A stretch of DNA of 64,000 nt from an uncultured Verrucomicrobiota bacterium (GTDB taxonomy: Bacteria; Verrucomicrobiota; Verrucomicrobiia; Limisphaerales; UBA9464), in assembly GCA_903907995.1 (NCBI GenBank), contig CAIVQH010000060.1:248001-312000 (forward strand). Direction: 5' to 3'. The notes beneath the pieces were generated by a model, which saw only the letters and a list, made by a program, of their open reading frames with translations, was not told the origin of the DNA and made no database searches. The translations under genes were made by a program, and so were the position numbers. Position 1 is the first letter of the stretch. Each line of letters starts with the position of its first letter. Below, piece by piece: positions 53,313 through 61,932 of the stretch.

Positions 53313-54191
53313 TTAGTGCTCCATTTTGTGGTCCACGATCACATCAAGTTCGAGCTTCACCTTCTTCCCGAGCGTCCGCCGCAGGTCATCCTGCGCGGCC
53401 AGACGGATCTGTTTGATCTTCCGGGCACCGGCCCCGATGAGCATCCGCTGATAGCCGTCGGTCGGCGTGACCACGGAAGCGATCACATGGAGCACCGGTT
53501 TGCCGGTGATGCTCGGGCGCTCCTCCACCTTGTCCACCTCAACCTGCGTGCGGTACGGCACCTCTTCGCCGGTGAACAGATAGACCTTTTCGCGGATCAT
53601 CTCGGCGGCCTGAAATTCCAGCGTGGTATTCGTGATTTGGTCCGGCGGATAAAGCGGCAGTGACTCCGGCATCAGCGCCAGCAGCGCCGTCACCAGCGCA
53701 TCGCAGCCGTCGCCGGTGAAGCCCGAGGCTTCCACCACTGCTGAGTAACCGGCACCCAGCCGCAACCAGTTTTCCGCGAAGGGGCGCTTCGGAAGGTCCG
53801 ATTTGCTCAGGCAGAGAATCTTGGGCTGATCCACCCGCCCGAGCACGGCGGCCACCATGTCGCTCTCCTCGCCGACGTCGCGCGTGGGGTCCACAACGTG
53901 GACGACGGCATCAATGCCTTTCAGCGCCTCCGAGGCACGCTGGTGCAAGGTGTCCACCAGGGCGCTCTTGTGTGTCTTGAAGAAGCCGGGGGTATCCACG
54001 AACACCACCTGCCCCTCGGGCCGATGCACGATCCCGTGGACCGGATGCCGCGTCGTCTGCGGCCGGTGGGTAACGATGGATATCTTCTTTCCGACAAGCG
54101 CATTGAGCAGCGTGGACTTGCCGGCATTGGTCCGGCCCACGAGCACGGCTAGGCCGGCGCGAAAACCGGGTTTGACTGGTGTTTCAATCAC
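53313..54191 (-). CDS. era: GTPase Era
   Basis: 292 residues from a GTG ending at 54191 (MIETPVKPGFRAGLAVLVGRTNAGKST); the frame continues upstream without family sequence. G1 is GRTNAGKST (19-27), G2 RPQTTRHPVHGI, G3 VDTPGFFKTHKS. G4 reads SKSD (129-132) in place of NKxD. The KH domain at the C-terminus is recognisable (VLHVIASVVTPTDGYQRMLIGAGARKIKQI), with GAGA instead of the usual GxGG. Era is needed for 16S rRNA processing and 30S assembly. The loss of the Asn in G4 is unusual. Confidence 0.9.
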   Translation of the reverse strand: MIETPVKPGFRAGLAVLVGRTNAGKSTLLNALVGKKISIVTHRPQTTRHPVHGIVHRPEGQVVFVDTPGFFKTHKSALVDTLHQRASEALKGIDAVVHVVDPTRDVGEESDMVAAVLGRVDQPKILCLSKSDLPKRPFAENWLRLGAGYSAVVEASGFTGDGCDALVTALLALMPESLPLYPPDQITNTTLEFQAAEMIREKVYLFTGEEVPYRTQVEVDKVEERPSITGKPVLHVIASVVTPTDGYQRMLIGAGARKIKQIRLAAQDDLRRTLGKKVKLELDVIVDHKMEH

Positions 54192-54253
54192 TTCGCCAAG
54201 ACAATCACATCCGCGCCCGCACTGGCAGAGAAAAGGCACCACACGCGACCGAG

Positions 54254-54289
54254 AAAAAAGGCCCGGAGAGGCGGACCTCACCGGGCTTT
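54254..54289 (-). terminator. Terminator of the PVC dehydrogenase gene
   Basis: Read on the minus strand the arms AAAGCCCGG and CCGGGCCTTT pair with one bulge and are followed by TTTTTT. It starts 30 bp after the stop of the gene at 54319 and ends before the Era start. Confidence 0.8.
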
Positions 54290-54318
54290 CGGCAAATGCT
54301 GGCGCAGGGCTCAGCGGC

Positions 54319-57300
54319 TCACTTGAGGCTGTTGAGGTATTCGACGAGGTCGAGGAACTCCTGGGTGCTCATGCCGGCGGCCAGGCCCTCGGGCATATTG
54401 GACACCTTGAGGGTCTCGCGCTTGGTGATGTCACGCTTGGCGACGGTCTTTTTCAGTTCGCCACCGAGCTTCAGCGTGATACTGGTGTCGTCCTCAGCCC
54501 CCACCACGCCACTCAGCTCTTCGCCGTCCTTGGTAGTGAGGTTGGTCGTGAGCCACTGCGGCGCGACTTCGGCATTCGGGAAGAGGATGGACTCGATGAT
54601 TTTGTCGCGCTTCAGCCGGCCTGCGACCTGGGTCAGCTCGGGCCCGTAGCTGATGCCGAAGTTCTGCACCTTGTGGCAGCTCGTGCAGATGCGCTCAAAG
54701 ACGAAGCGCCCCTCACGTTGCCGGCCGCCCACCTTGGCGACCTGCCCGATGAGCTTCTGTTTATCGGCATCGCTGAGGCCATCGGCGGCGATTAGCTTGG
54801 CCAGCGTCTGCTTCACCAGGCCAAGGCTGGGATTGCCCTTCGCAAAGCTGTCGAGGTACTCGCGACAGGCGGGATTGTTCGTGGCCAGCTGGCCTTTCTC
54901 GAAAGCAGGCTTCCAGATCGGCTCCAGGGCCGTGACCGTGTGTTCCAGCGTATAGTTGAGCCAGTAGTCGAGCGGCTGCTTGGTGACCTCCAGCGCCAGC
55001 TCCACCGCCGCAGGTGTCTCGACAAAGCTGAGCGCCCGCACCGCCTCCAGACGAACCCGGGGATCGGGATCGCTCACGGCGGGACGTAGCAGGTCGAACG
55101 GCTGGCCCAGATAATCCCATTCATCCGCCAGTACGTGGATGGCCATGGCGCGGGCATCGCGGCTCGGCAGGGCAAAGACGCGCTTCCAGTGCTCCACGTC
55201 CACCGCATGGAAACCGGCCTGCACGTACAGCGCCTCCAACTCGTACAGGTCGTGCCACTTGTCCTTCGGATCGAGCTTCGCAACCCACGGCTTGATGGCG
55301 GCCAGCACGTCCGCCACCGGACGGTCGCGCAGTTCGCGGCGGACCCGGTAACGCGTGCGCGGTTCGTATTCCTTTAGCTGGTCGAGCAGCTCGGGAATGG
55401 ATTTCCCATATTGCGTAACCGGCTTGAGCAAAGGCCGGCCTTTGGCTGTGATCCGGTAGATGCGGCCGCGCGTCTTGTCGCGGTTCGGGTCACGCTGCGA
55501 ATACTGCATGTGACCAATCAGCGAGTTGTGCCAGTCGAGGAACCAGATCGCACCATCCGGACCGATCTGGGTGACACCGGGACGGAAATTCCGGTCGGCG
55601 CTGTCGAGCAGGTTGTCGGGCACCTGCCCCGGCTTGCCGTCCTTGTCCACGCCGGGCTTCTTGAGCCGCGCGCCGCTGTAGCCGGCCCCGTCATCGTGCA
55701 CATCGAAGCGCGGGATGCCGTTCATGTTGATGACACAGCCATAGACAAACTGGCCCTGGACCGAATCGGGCAGATGGCGGCTATACAGGAACTCGCTGCC
55801 CAGCGCGGGGCGCATGCCCTCGTTGTTGAAGACCACGTTCAAACCCTTGCGCTGCCCCTTCTGCGCACCGCTGAGGGGCGAATCCCAATGCTGCTGGGCG
55901 GTCGTGCCGTCCCCGACGATGCCCTGGCCCCAGAAATTGAAGACATAGCACCACGGGTTGCCGTAACCGGGCGTGACGAAATGGCGGACCTTGAGTGAAA
56001 GCGGGTCCACCACATAGCTGCCGGGTGAGTTCGCATTGCGGAACGGGCCCCACGGCGTCTCGACGGCGGTGGACATTGAAACGCCTTCCAGCGCGTGCAA
56101 ATGGCCGTCGGCGGACCACTGGAACTTGCCGAAGGAATGGTGGGTGTCGTCCGTCGCCCAGCCGTCGATCAGCGGCATGACGACATCCGCCTTGTCGTCG
56201 CCGTCGGTGTCCTTGAGGAAGGTAAAACGGGGCTGGTCATTTACCAGCACGCCGCCGTGCCAGAACTCAAAGCCGACCGGGCAGTGCAACCCGTCGTAGA
56301 AGACCTTGCACTTGTCGGCGTGCCCGTCCCCATCGGTGTCCTCGAAGATGAGCAGGCGGTCGCTCGGCTTCGGATCGCCGGGCTTCCATTGCGGATAGGT
56401 GGGCATGCACGCCACCCAGAGCCGGCCTTTGTTGTCGAAGCTGAGCTGCATCGGCTTCGCGAGTTCGGGGAACTGGTCTTCCGAGGCGAAGAGGGTCACC
56501 TCGTAGCCGTCCGCAACCTTCATTTCGCCGAGCGCCTCCTTGCCGGAGAGGTAGTGCAGATCCTTCGGCTCAGAATAGGCCTGCTGCGGCACGCCAAAGC
56601 GCGTCTTGGGTACAAAGAGCTCACCGGTATGGCTGTCGTCGGGCGTCGCCCGTTCGACCGTGCCATTGGCGATGCTCCATACAAACTGGTCACGCACGGC
56701 GACCATGTTGCGGATCTTCTTGTACTCGAGCGGAAAGGTCTCCGTGTCCCACGTGCGCCGGCCGCCGTAGACGTACCAGCCGTTGAGCATCCGGTAGTCC
56801 TGCTCATGCACCCAGTCCTTGTCCACCACGGCGAGGCGGAGCCGCTCCAGATCGGGAGCGCTCAGCTTGCTCGGGTTGGGCGAATCGAAAAGTGCGCGGT
56901 CGAGCAGCTCACCGACCAGCTTGTCGCCCCGCTGGTTCACTTGGAAACCGCCCACCGTGAACTGGGCGCCCGGCTCCTTGGCAAACTCCCGCTGCGTCGG
57001 TGTAAAGAGGTCCACGAAGGTCAGGCCGGCCTTCTCGGCAACCTCCCGGATGGCGGCGGTGTAGAGCTGGAGGTTGGCATTCTCCTTCGTACCATCCGGC
57101 AGGAAAGGGAAAACATCGCCGCCGTTCTCAAAGGCCATAGGCGACACCAGAACGAATCGTGGCTTGCCTTCCCGCGCGTACTTCTTGGCGAAATCCGTTA
57201 GATACTTCGCATAGTCGGCCTTGAATTTTTCGATGCCCGCCGGGCCAGCAAACGACTCGCTGTAGCCGAAGAACGCGATAAATGTCTCAGGACCGAACAC

Positions 57301-57582
57301 CGTCAACGGATCGTCCAGCTTGGTGTAATCGTTGGGCCGCTGCCGGAGTCCGACCTCATCCGCCGGCCGGCCAAAGTTGCGGATCAGCAGTTCCTTCTCG
57401 GGAAAGCGGGCCTGAAGCAGGGTCTCAAAATTCCCGTAGAGATCGAGGCGGGCGGCCAGCGTGCCACCCACGAAGGCGATGTGTTCGCCCTTGTGGAATT
57501 CCAGCGGCGTGGCGGCCTGACTCGCAGTGGACGAAAGCGTCAGCAGGGAGGCGGCCACCGCAATAAAACGAAGTACGTTCAT
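54319..57582 (-). CDS. PVC-type heme-binding dehydrogenase with SGNH-like N-terminus
   Basis: 1087 residues, signal peptide MNVLRFIAVAASLLTLSSTASQAA. The N-terminal ~250 residues have the SGNH layout (IAFVGGTLAARLDLYGNFETLLQARFP), but the catalytic Ser of GDS is replaced by Thr in GGT. A six-bladed PmbD-type propeller follows, with LSFDNKGRLWVACMPTYPQW and FEDTDGDGHADKCKVFYDGL. HEAT-like repeats lie near 770-900, and a cytochrome-c motif CTSCHK (heme ligands at 966-970) is near the end. Such proteins are widespread in PVC bacteria and are thought to oxidise sugars with electron transfer to the heme. It seems monocistronic. Confidence 0.9.
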   Translation of the reverse strand: MNVLRFIAVAASLLTLSSTASQAATPLEFHKGEHIAFVGGTLAARLDLYGNFETLLQARFPEKELLIRNFGRPADEVGLRQRPNDYTKLDDPLTVFGPETFIAFFGYSESFAGPAGIEKFKADYAKYLTDFAKKYAREGKPRFVLVSPMAFENGGDVFPFLPDGTKENANLQLYTAAIREVAEKAGLTFVDLFTPTQREFAKEPGAQFTVGGFQVNQRGDKLVGELLDRALFDSPNPSKLSAPDLERLRLAVVDKDWVHEQDYRMLNGWYVYGGRRTWDTETFPLEYKKIRNMVAVRDQFVWSIANGTVERATPDDSHTGELFVPKTRFGVPQQAYSEPKDLHYLSGKEALGEMKVADGYEVTLFASEDQFPELAKPMQLSFDNKGRLWVACMPTYPQWKPGDPKPSDRLLIFEDTDGDGHADKCKVFYDGLHCPVGFEFWHGGVLVNDQPRFTFLKDTDGDDKADVVMPLIDGWATDDTHHSFGKFQWSADGHLHALEGVSMSTAVETPWGPFRNANSPGSYVVDPLSLKVRHFVTPGYGNPWCYVFNFWGQGIVGDGTTAQQHWDSPLSGAQKGQRKGLNVVFNNEGMRPALGSEFLYSRHLPDSVQGQFVYGCVINMNGIPRFDVHDDGAGYSGARLKKPGVDKDGKPGQVPDNLLDSADRNFRPGVTQIGPDGAIWFLDWHNSLIGHMQYSQRDPNRDKTRGRIYRITAKGRPLLKPVTQYGKSIPELLDQLKEYEPRTRYRVRRELRDRPVADVLAAIKPWVAKLDPKDKWHDLYELEALYVQAGFHAVDVEHWKRVFALPSRDARAMAIHVLADEWDYLGQPFDLLRPAVSDPDPRVRLEAVRALSFVETPAAVELALEVTKQPLDYWLNYTLEHTVTALEPIWKPAFEKGQLATNNPACREYLDSFAKGNPSLGLVKQTLAKLIAADGLSDADKQKLIGQVAKVGGRQREGRFVFERICTSCHKVQNFGISYGPELTQVAGRLKRDKIIESILFPNAEVAPQWLTTNLTTKDGEELSGVVGAEDDTSITLKLGGELKKTVAKRDITKRETLKVSNMPEGLAAGMSTQEFLDLVEYLNSLK

Positions 57583-57768
57583 GCAGAACGTGTATTCACC
57601 ACGTCCGTGGCGGCAAAGTTCAAGCCGATTTCCACTTGGACATGCTCAGAAAACACTTCCGATCCGTTTTGCACTCCGCCAGACGAGAGCTCAAAAGCCA
57701 TTCCGCTACATGGTCTTTCGGCCGGCCATGGAGTAGCGTTCCTCCAGCAATCGAAACGTGTACCACTC

Positions 57769-58512
57769 ATGCCCGGTTCCTCCCCCGCCATTCCCACGGC
57801 CGCCGCCGTACCGGCACCGGCGATCGACATGGTCTGGCATGACCTGCTCTTCGCCCACTGGCCGGTGTCGGAGAGCGCCCTGCGCGCCCTGCTGCCCCGA
57901 ACCACGCCTGCCCTCGAACTCGACACCTTCCAGGGCCAGGCTTGGATCGGGGTGGTGCCATTTCGCATGAGCGGCATTCGCCACCGCGGATATCCGGCGA
58001 TCCCAGGCACCACGGCTTTTCCCGAGCTGAACGTGCGCACGTACGTAACGGTGAACGGACGTCCGGGTGTCTGGTTCTTCAGCCTCGACGCCGCCTCCCG
58101 GCTCGCGGTGCGGGCCGCCCGGCTCTGTTTCCACCTGCCCTATTTCGACGCTGTGATGGAATGCGAAAACGACGACGGCTGGATCCGCTATGCCAGCCGG
58201 CGCAAGAACGGCCACGAAGGCGTGGCCGAACTGGCCGCCCGGTATCGGCCCACGGGTCCGGTTTTCCACAGCGAGGAAGGCTCCCTCGAAGATTGGCTGA
58301 CGGCGCGCTACCGGCTCTTTGCCGGCGGGCGGCAGGGAAAACTCTGGCGCGGTGAAATCCAGCACCAACCCTGGCCGCTGCAACGCGCGGAAGCGAAGTT
58401 TGGCACCCTGAACATGACCCGCTGGCTGGGTCTGAACCTGCCGGATGCCTCACCTCACCTGCTCTTCTCGAATCATCTGGCGGTGCAGGCGTGGAGCCTT
58501 GTCCCCGCCTGA
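57769..58512 (+). CDS. DUF2071 (YqjF-like) protein
   Basis: 247 residues from MPGSSPAIPTAAAVPAPAIDM; the open frame extends far upstream, but that part overlaps the divergent gene's promoter. WHDLLFAHWPVSESALRALLPRTTPALELDTFQGQAWIGVVPFRMSGIRHRG and FPELNVRTYVTVNGRPGVWFFSLDAASRLAV are diagnostic for DUF2071. The function of the family is not established. It has no signal peptide and seems cytoplasmic. It converges with the ABC permease gene. Confidence 0.9.
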   Translation: MPGSSPAIPTAAAVPAPAIDMVWHDLLFAHWPVSESALRALLPRTTPALELDTFQGQAWIGVVPFRMSGIRHRGYPAIPGTTAFPELNVRTYVTVNGRPGVWFFSLDAASRLAVRAARLCFHLPYFDAVMECENDDGWIRYASRRKNGHEGVAELAARYRPTGPVFHSEEGSLEDWLTARYRLFAGGRQGKLWRGEIQHQPWPLQRAEAKFGTLNMTRWLGLNLPDASPHLLFSNHLAVQAWSLVPA

Positions 58513-58522
58513 GGCGGGCGGC

Positions 58523-60292
58523 TCAGCGTTCCTCCGACACATCGAACATCGCGAACGCCAGCCCCAGCGCCCAGACCGCGACAGCGCATTCCGCAGCCAG
58601 CACCAGTGCGGTCATCACCGCCGCGAGAGGAACCGCCCAGAGCGGACCCACGGCCATCTGGAAAAGCCACCAGGCCAGCCAGCCGATTCCGGCTCCGGGC
58701 AACAGCGCGAGCGCAAGCACGAGGACCTGTCCCAACACGAAGATCAGCCGCTGGCCCATGACCTCGACACCCCCGCCTTGCCCCACCGCGCCCTTGGACC
58801 AGGCCGGGAACAGCAGGATCGCCGCGTTCGGCATCGCCAAAAGCAGGAAGTTCAGGAAAGGCAGCACGATCACTGCCGCCGCCGCGCCCGGCCAGCGCCA
58901 TTGCACCAGGCTCAGCCCGATCTCGTCGCCCATGCCGCTGCTCAACCCCAGCACGAGAACCATCAGCAGCCATTGGAAGGCGACCAGGATGGAGACCGGC
59001 CCGAGCAACTGCCCCAGGGCGATCTGCCAGCCGGGCAGCGGCAGTGACTTCAGCAGGTCCATGTTCGGCAAGTCTGAGCGGAAATCGTTCCGCAGCAGTT
59101 GCGGCCCGAGGAAGGACGACATGGCCAGGATCGCGAGCACGAATACCGCGGCGACACCTTGGATCGGTCGCGCGCTGTCGTGTCCCCTGAAAATTCCCTG
59201 GGCGGCCATCATGATGCTGACGCTGGTGGTGAAGAGGATGAACCAGAGCCGCGCGGTAAACATCTGCCCCGCGCTCAGCAGGTTCTTCCACAGGAGTGCC
59301 AGCGGAGGAAAGCCGACCGGTGCCAGACGGAACGGTGCCCGCTTGGCCTTCCTCGGTTTGTGTACGTTCTGCCAGTTGCCACTGCGTGCCGCCGTCAGAC
59401 GCTCGGCCATCCGGCGGGAGGCTTCGATGGAAGCCTCCTCGAACGATACGTCCGAACGCATCACCCAAAAGTAATGGCCGATCAGCAGCAGCAGCGCCGG
59501 CCAGACGGCCTGCAGGAATTCGCCGGCGTTCTGGGCGAACCACGGGTGTACCATCCAGCGGAAGGGCGCAAGCAGCCACCGCGCGGGACCGGCGGAGAGC
59601 AGGCTGAGCGTGTATTCCATGGAGTCGTCCAAGCCGTGCAGCGGCCGCGCCGCCGGAGCGGCGTTGATCCACCACACCACGCAGCCCACCAGGGCCGCCA
59701 ACACCACGAGCACCAGCAAACGCCGCCGCCAGCCCGCCAGCCCGCGCTCGGTCAGGTGCTGGACCGCAAACGAGGCGCCGATGCCATGCAGGTTGAGCGT
59801 GGCCAGGATCAGCCACCAGGACGCGATGTGAATGAACCAGTGGCCATCCCGCATGGACCGGCCGGTGATGACGCTGAAGAAAACGGCGGAGAACAGGATG
59901 CCCAGCTGCGCACGCAACAAACGGAAGTGGATCAATGATCGGCGGCTCAGCGGGGCCGGCAGGAGGAACGCAATCTCGGCCTCGGAAAAGCGCAGGCTGG
60001 CGCGGTCGCCGGTGAACACCCAGCTCATCACGACGAAGAGGACCAGCAACATGGCTGCGGAGGCCTCCAGCAGCACCATCACATCATGCGGCATGGACCA
60101 GTTCCCGCCGGCTCCCGCCCGGCCCGGGGTGAACAGGTGACGGAAAGCGACCATCCAGAAATAGCCCGCGCCGACGACCGCGCCGATCAGGTACTTCGGA
60201 TGCTTGAGCCGTTGCACCCGCATCTTCAGCGAGTTGTACACGCTGCGGGACTGCAGAAACCACAGGGTGGCGATGAGCTGGCCCAGGTTCAT
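58523..60292 (-). CDS. ABC-type exporter permease (multi-pass)
   Basis: 589 residues from MNLGQLIATLWFLQSRSVYNSL. About 12 membrane helices, for example MLLVLFVVMSWVFTG, WWLILATLNLHGIGASF, LLVLVVLAALVGCVVWW, ILVAFQWLLMVLVLGLSSGM and LIFVLGQVLVLALALLPG. RASLRFSEAEIAFLLPAPLSRRSLIHFRLL is typical of putative ABC exporter permeases of this class. The start lies 4 bp after the ATPase gene stop, so the two make one operon. The substrate is not known. Confidence 0.85.
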   Translation of the reverse strand: MNLGQLIATLWFLQSRSVYNSLKMRVQRLKHPKYLIGAVVGAGYFWMVAFRHLFTPGRAGAGGNWSMPHDVMVLLEASAAMLLVLFVVMSWVFTGDRASLRFSEAEIAFLLPAPLSRRSLIHFRLLRAQLGILFSAVFFSVITGRSMRDGHWFIHIASWWLILATLNLHGIGASFAVQHLTERGLAGWRRRLLVLVVLAALVGCVVWWINAAPAARPLHGLDDSMEYTLSLLSAGPARWLLAPFRWMVHPWFAQNAGEFLQAVWPALLLLIGHYFWVMRSDVSFEEASIEASRRMAERLTAARSGNWQNVHKPRKAKRAPFRLAPVGFPPLALLWKNLLSAGQMFTARLWFILFTTSVSIMMAAQGIFRGHDSARPIQGVAAVFVLAILAMSSFLGPQLLRNDFRSDLPNMDLLKSLPLPGWQIALGQLLGPVSILVAFQWLLMVLVLGLSSGMGDEIGLSLVQWRWPGAAAAVIVLPFLNFLLLAMPNAAILLFPAWSKGAVGQGGGVEVMGQRLIFVLGQVLVLALALLPGAGIGWLAWWLFQMAVGPLWAVPLAAVMTALVLAAECAVAVWALGLAFAMFDVSEER

Positions 60293-60296
60293 GCTC

Positions 60297-61091
60297 TCAG
60301 CCTTGGTTGGATCCGAAAGGCGGCGGCGGTGGAGGCGGACGGGGCGGCGCGGGCAGTGGCGGTGCCGTCTCTTGCATGGCGATGCGGATGAACACTTCCT
60401 CCAAGTCGGCGTTGGCGTCATCCGAGGCGAATTGCTGTCGGATTTCGTCCACGGTTCCGTGCACCACCTTCACCCCGCGCTTGAGCACCAGGATGCGGGT
60501 GCACAGCTCCTCCAGCAGGTGTAGCAGATGTGAGCTGATCACCAGCGCCGAGCCTTCGGCCGCGAGGCGGCGGATGGTGTCCTTCATCCGGCGGATCGCG
60601 AGGGGGTCGAGCCCGGTGAGCGGTTCGTCGAAGAAAATAACCTTCGGCGAATGCAGCAGGCCGCACGCGATGGCCACCTTCTGCTTCATCCCACGCGACA
60701 ATTCGGCCGGCAGCGAGTCGGCCTTATCTTTCAGTTCCAGCTCCGCCAGCAGCGAGTCGTAGCGCTGTGGCGCGTCGGCCACCTGATAGAGGCGGGCGGT
60801 AAATTCGAGATGCTGACGGACGGTGAGGTAGTCGAAGAGCCGGGGCTCATCCGAAAAGAACGCCAGGTCGCGCTTGGCGGCGATCGGATCGGTGGTGAGA
60901 TCATGGCCGTTGATGCGGACAGTGCCACGCGTGGCCGGAATGATGCCGGCGAGACAGCGCAGCGAAGTCGTCTTGCCAGCACCGTTGGGGCCGACGAGGC
61001 CGAGCAGTTCGCCGGGTTGGACGACGAAGGACAGGTCCGTGACCGCCGCAAAGTCACCGTAAAGCTTGGTCAGCCCTCCAACCTCAATCAT
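60297..61091 (-). CDS. ABC transporter ATP-binding protein
   Basis: 264 residues from MIEVGGLTKLYGDFAAVTDLSF; an earlier Met (61151) would add 20 residues. Walker A GPNGAGKTT is at 34-42, signature LSRGMKQKVAIACGL, Walker B KVIFFDEPLTGLDP, and the switch His in SSHLLHLLEE. It ends with a proline-rich tail of about 20 residues (APPLPAPPRPPPPPPPFGSN), unusual for an ABC ATPase. It drives the permease encoded just downstream. Confidence 0.92.
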   Translation of the reverse strand: MIEVGGLTKLYGDFAAVTDLSFVVQPGELLGLVGPNGAGKTTSLRCLAGIIPATRGTVRINGHDLTTDPIAAKRDLAFFSDEPRLFDYLTVRQHLEFTARLYQVADAPQRYDSLLAELELKDKADSLPAELSRGMKQKVAIACGLLHSPKVIFFDEPLTGLDPLAIRRMKDTIRRLAAEGSALVISSHLLHLLEELCTRILVLKRGVKVVHGTVDEIRQQFASDDANADLEEVFIRIAMQETAPPLPAPPRPPPPPPPFGSNQG

Positions 61092-61147
61092 GCGCGCGTA
61101 GAAATGCCGGAAGCCGCTGGCGGAACCAAGCCCCAAGTCAGTGACGA

Positions 61148-61771
61148 TCACACCCGCTTCGGCGGCGTCAGCGAGTGCCGCCCCGTCTCCTGGGCAAAGG
61201 CCAGGGCCAGCGCGAGGGCATCGGCGGCGTCGGGTGCGGGCGCTTCGGCCAGGCCGAGCATCCGCTGCACCATCTTGGCGACCGCGAGCTTCTGCGCGCC
61301 GCCATGGCCCACGATGGCCTGTTTCACCTTGCGCGGGGCGATTTCGTAGATTGGCACCATCGCCTCGGCGATCACCGCGAGGCCGGCGCCGCGGGCCTCC
61401 CCCATGATGAGCGCGGTCTGCAGGTTCTGGGCGAAGAAGAGCCCTTCGACCGCGCAGACCTCGGGACGGTGCAGCTTCACCAGTTCACGCAGGGAACCCG
61501 CGATGTGCGCCAGGCAGTGGGAGCGTTCCCAGCCGGCCGGGCAATGCAAGGTGCCACAGGCGAGCAGCACCGGTCGGGGCTTCGCCACGCGGATAAGCCC
61601 GTAACCGGTCCCGCGCAGGGAAGGATCAAGCCCAAGGATGATCTCCGCCGAAATCGTCGCCCCAACCGGCACGTCCTTGCCCGCCTTGGAGGACTTGGCC
61701 TTGGACGCGTCCGCCTTGCCACCCGCTAGGCGGCGCTGCAGTTCGGCATATTGCTGGGCGGAAATGGCCAC
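61148..61771 (-). CDS. ruvC: Holliday junction resolvase RuvC
   Basis: 207 residues. The catalytic acids are Asp49 (LGLDPSLRGTGYG), Glu109 (VCAVEGLFFAQN), and Asp181/Asp184 (APDAADALALALAF). GHGGAQKLAVAKMVQRMLGL matches the family. The first ~42 residues (MAISAQQYAELQRRLAGGKADASKAK...) are an extra N-terminal region not found in the E. coli enzyme, Lys/Ala-rich. An internal start is not obvious. RuvC cuts Holliday junctions with RuvAB, which are not in this window. The ABC ATPase gene follows 56 bp downstream. Confidence 0.92.
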   Translation of the reverse strand: MAISAQQYAELQRRLAGGKADASKAKSSKAGKDVPVGATISAEIILGLDPSLRGTGYGLIRVAKPRPVLLACGTLHCPAGWERSHCLAHIAGSLRELVKLHRPEVCAVEGLFFAQNLQTALIMGEARGAGLAVIAEAMVPIYEIAPRKVKQAIVGHGGAQKLAVAKMVQRMLGLAEAPAPDAADALALALAFAQETGRHSLTPPKRV

Positions 61772-61932
61772 AGGCGAAGGCTACGCCGGCAGACAGAAGG
61801 AGCGAAACTCAAACCCGCGTCTGGCTGTGCGACGATTTCGGGCGCAGGCACACATGCGGCGGCCATGATCAAATCCGCGCTCAGCCCAGCGCTCGCCCCT
61901 GGAGCCTTGGCTGGGCCTGAGTTCGCCTGCGC

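Noticed and set aside
57481-57768. Long N-terminal extension of the DUF2071 frame
   Set aside because: It overlaps the 5' end and promoter of the divergent dehydrogenase gene and is not family-like; the Met at 57769 is just before the conserved domain.
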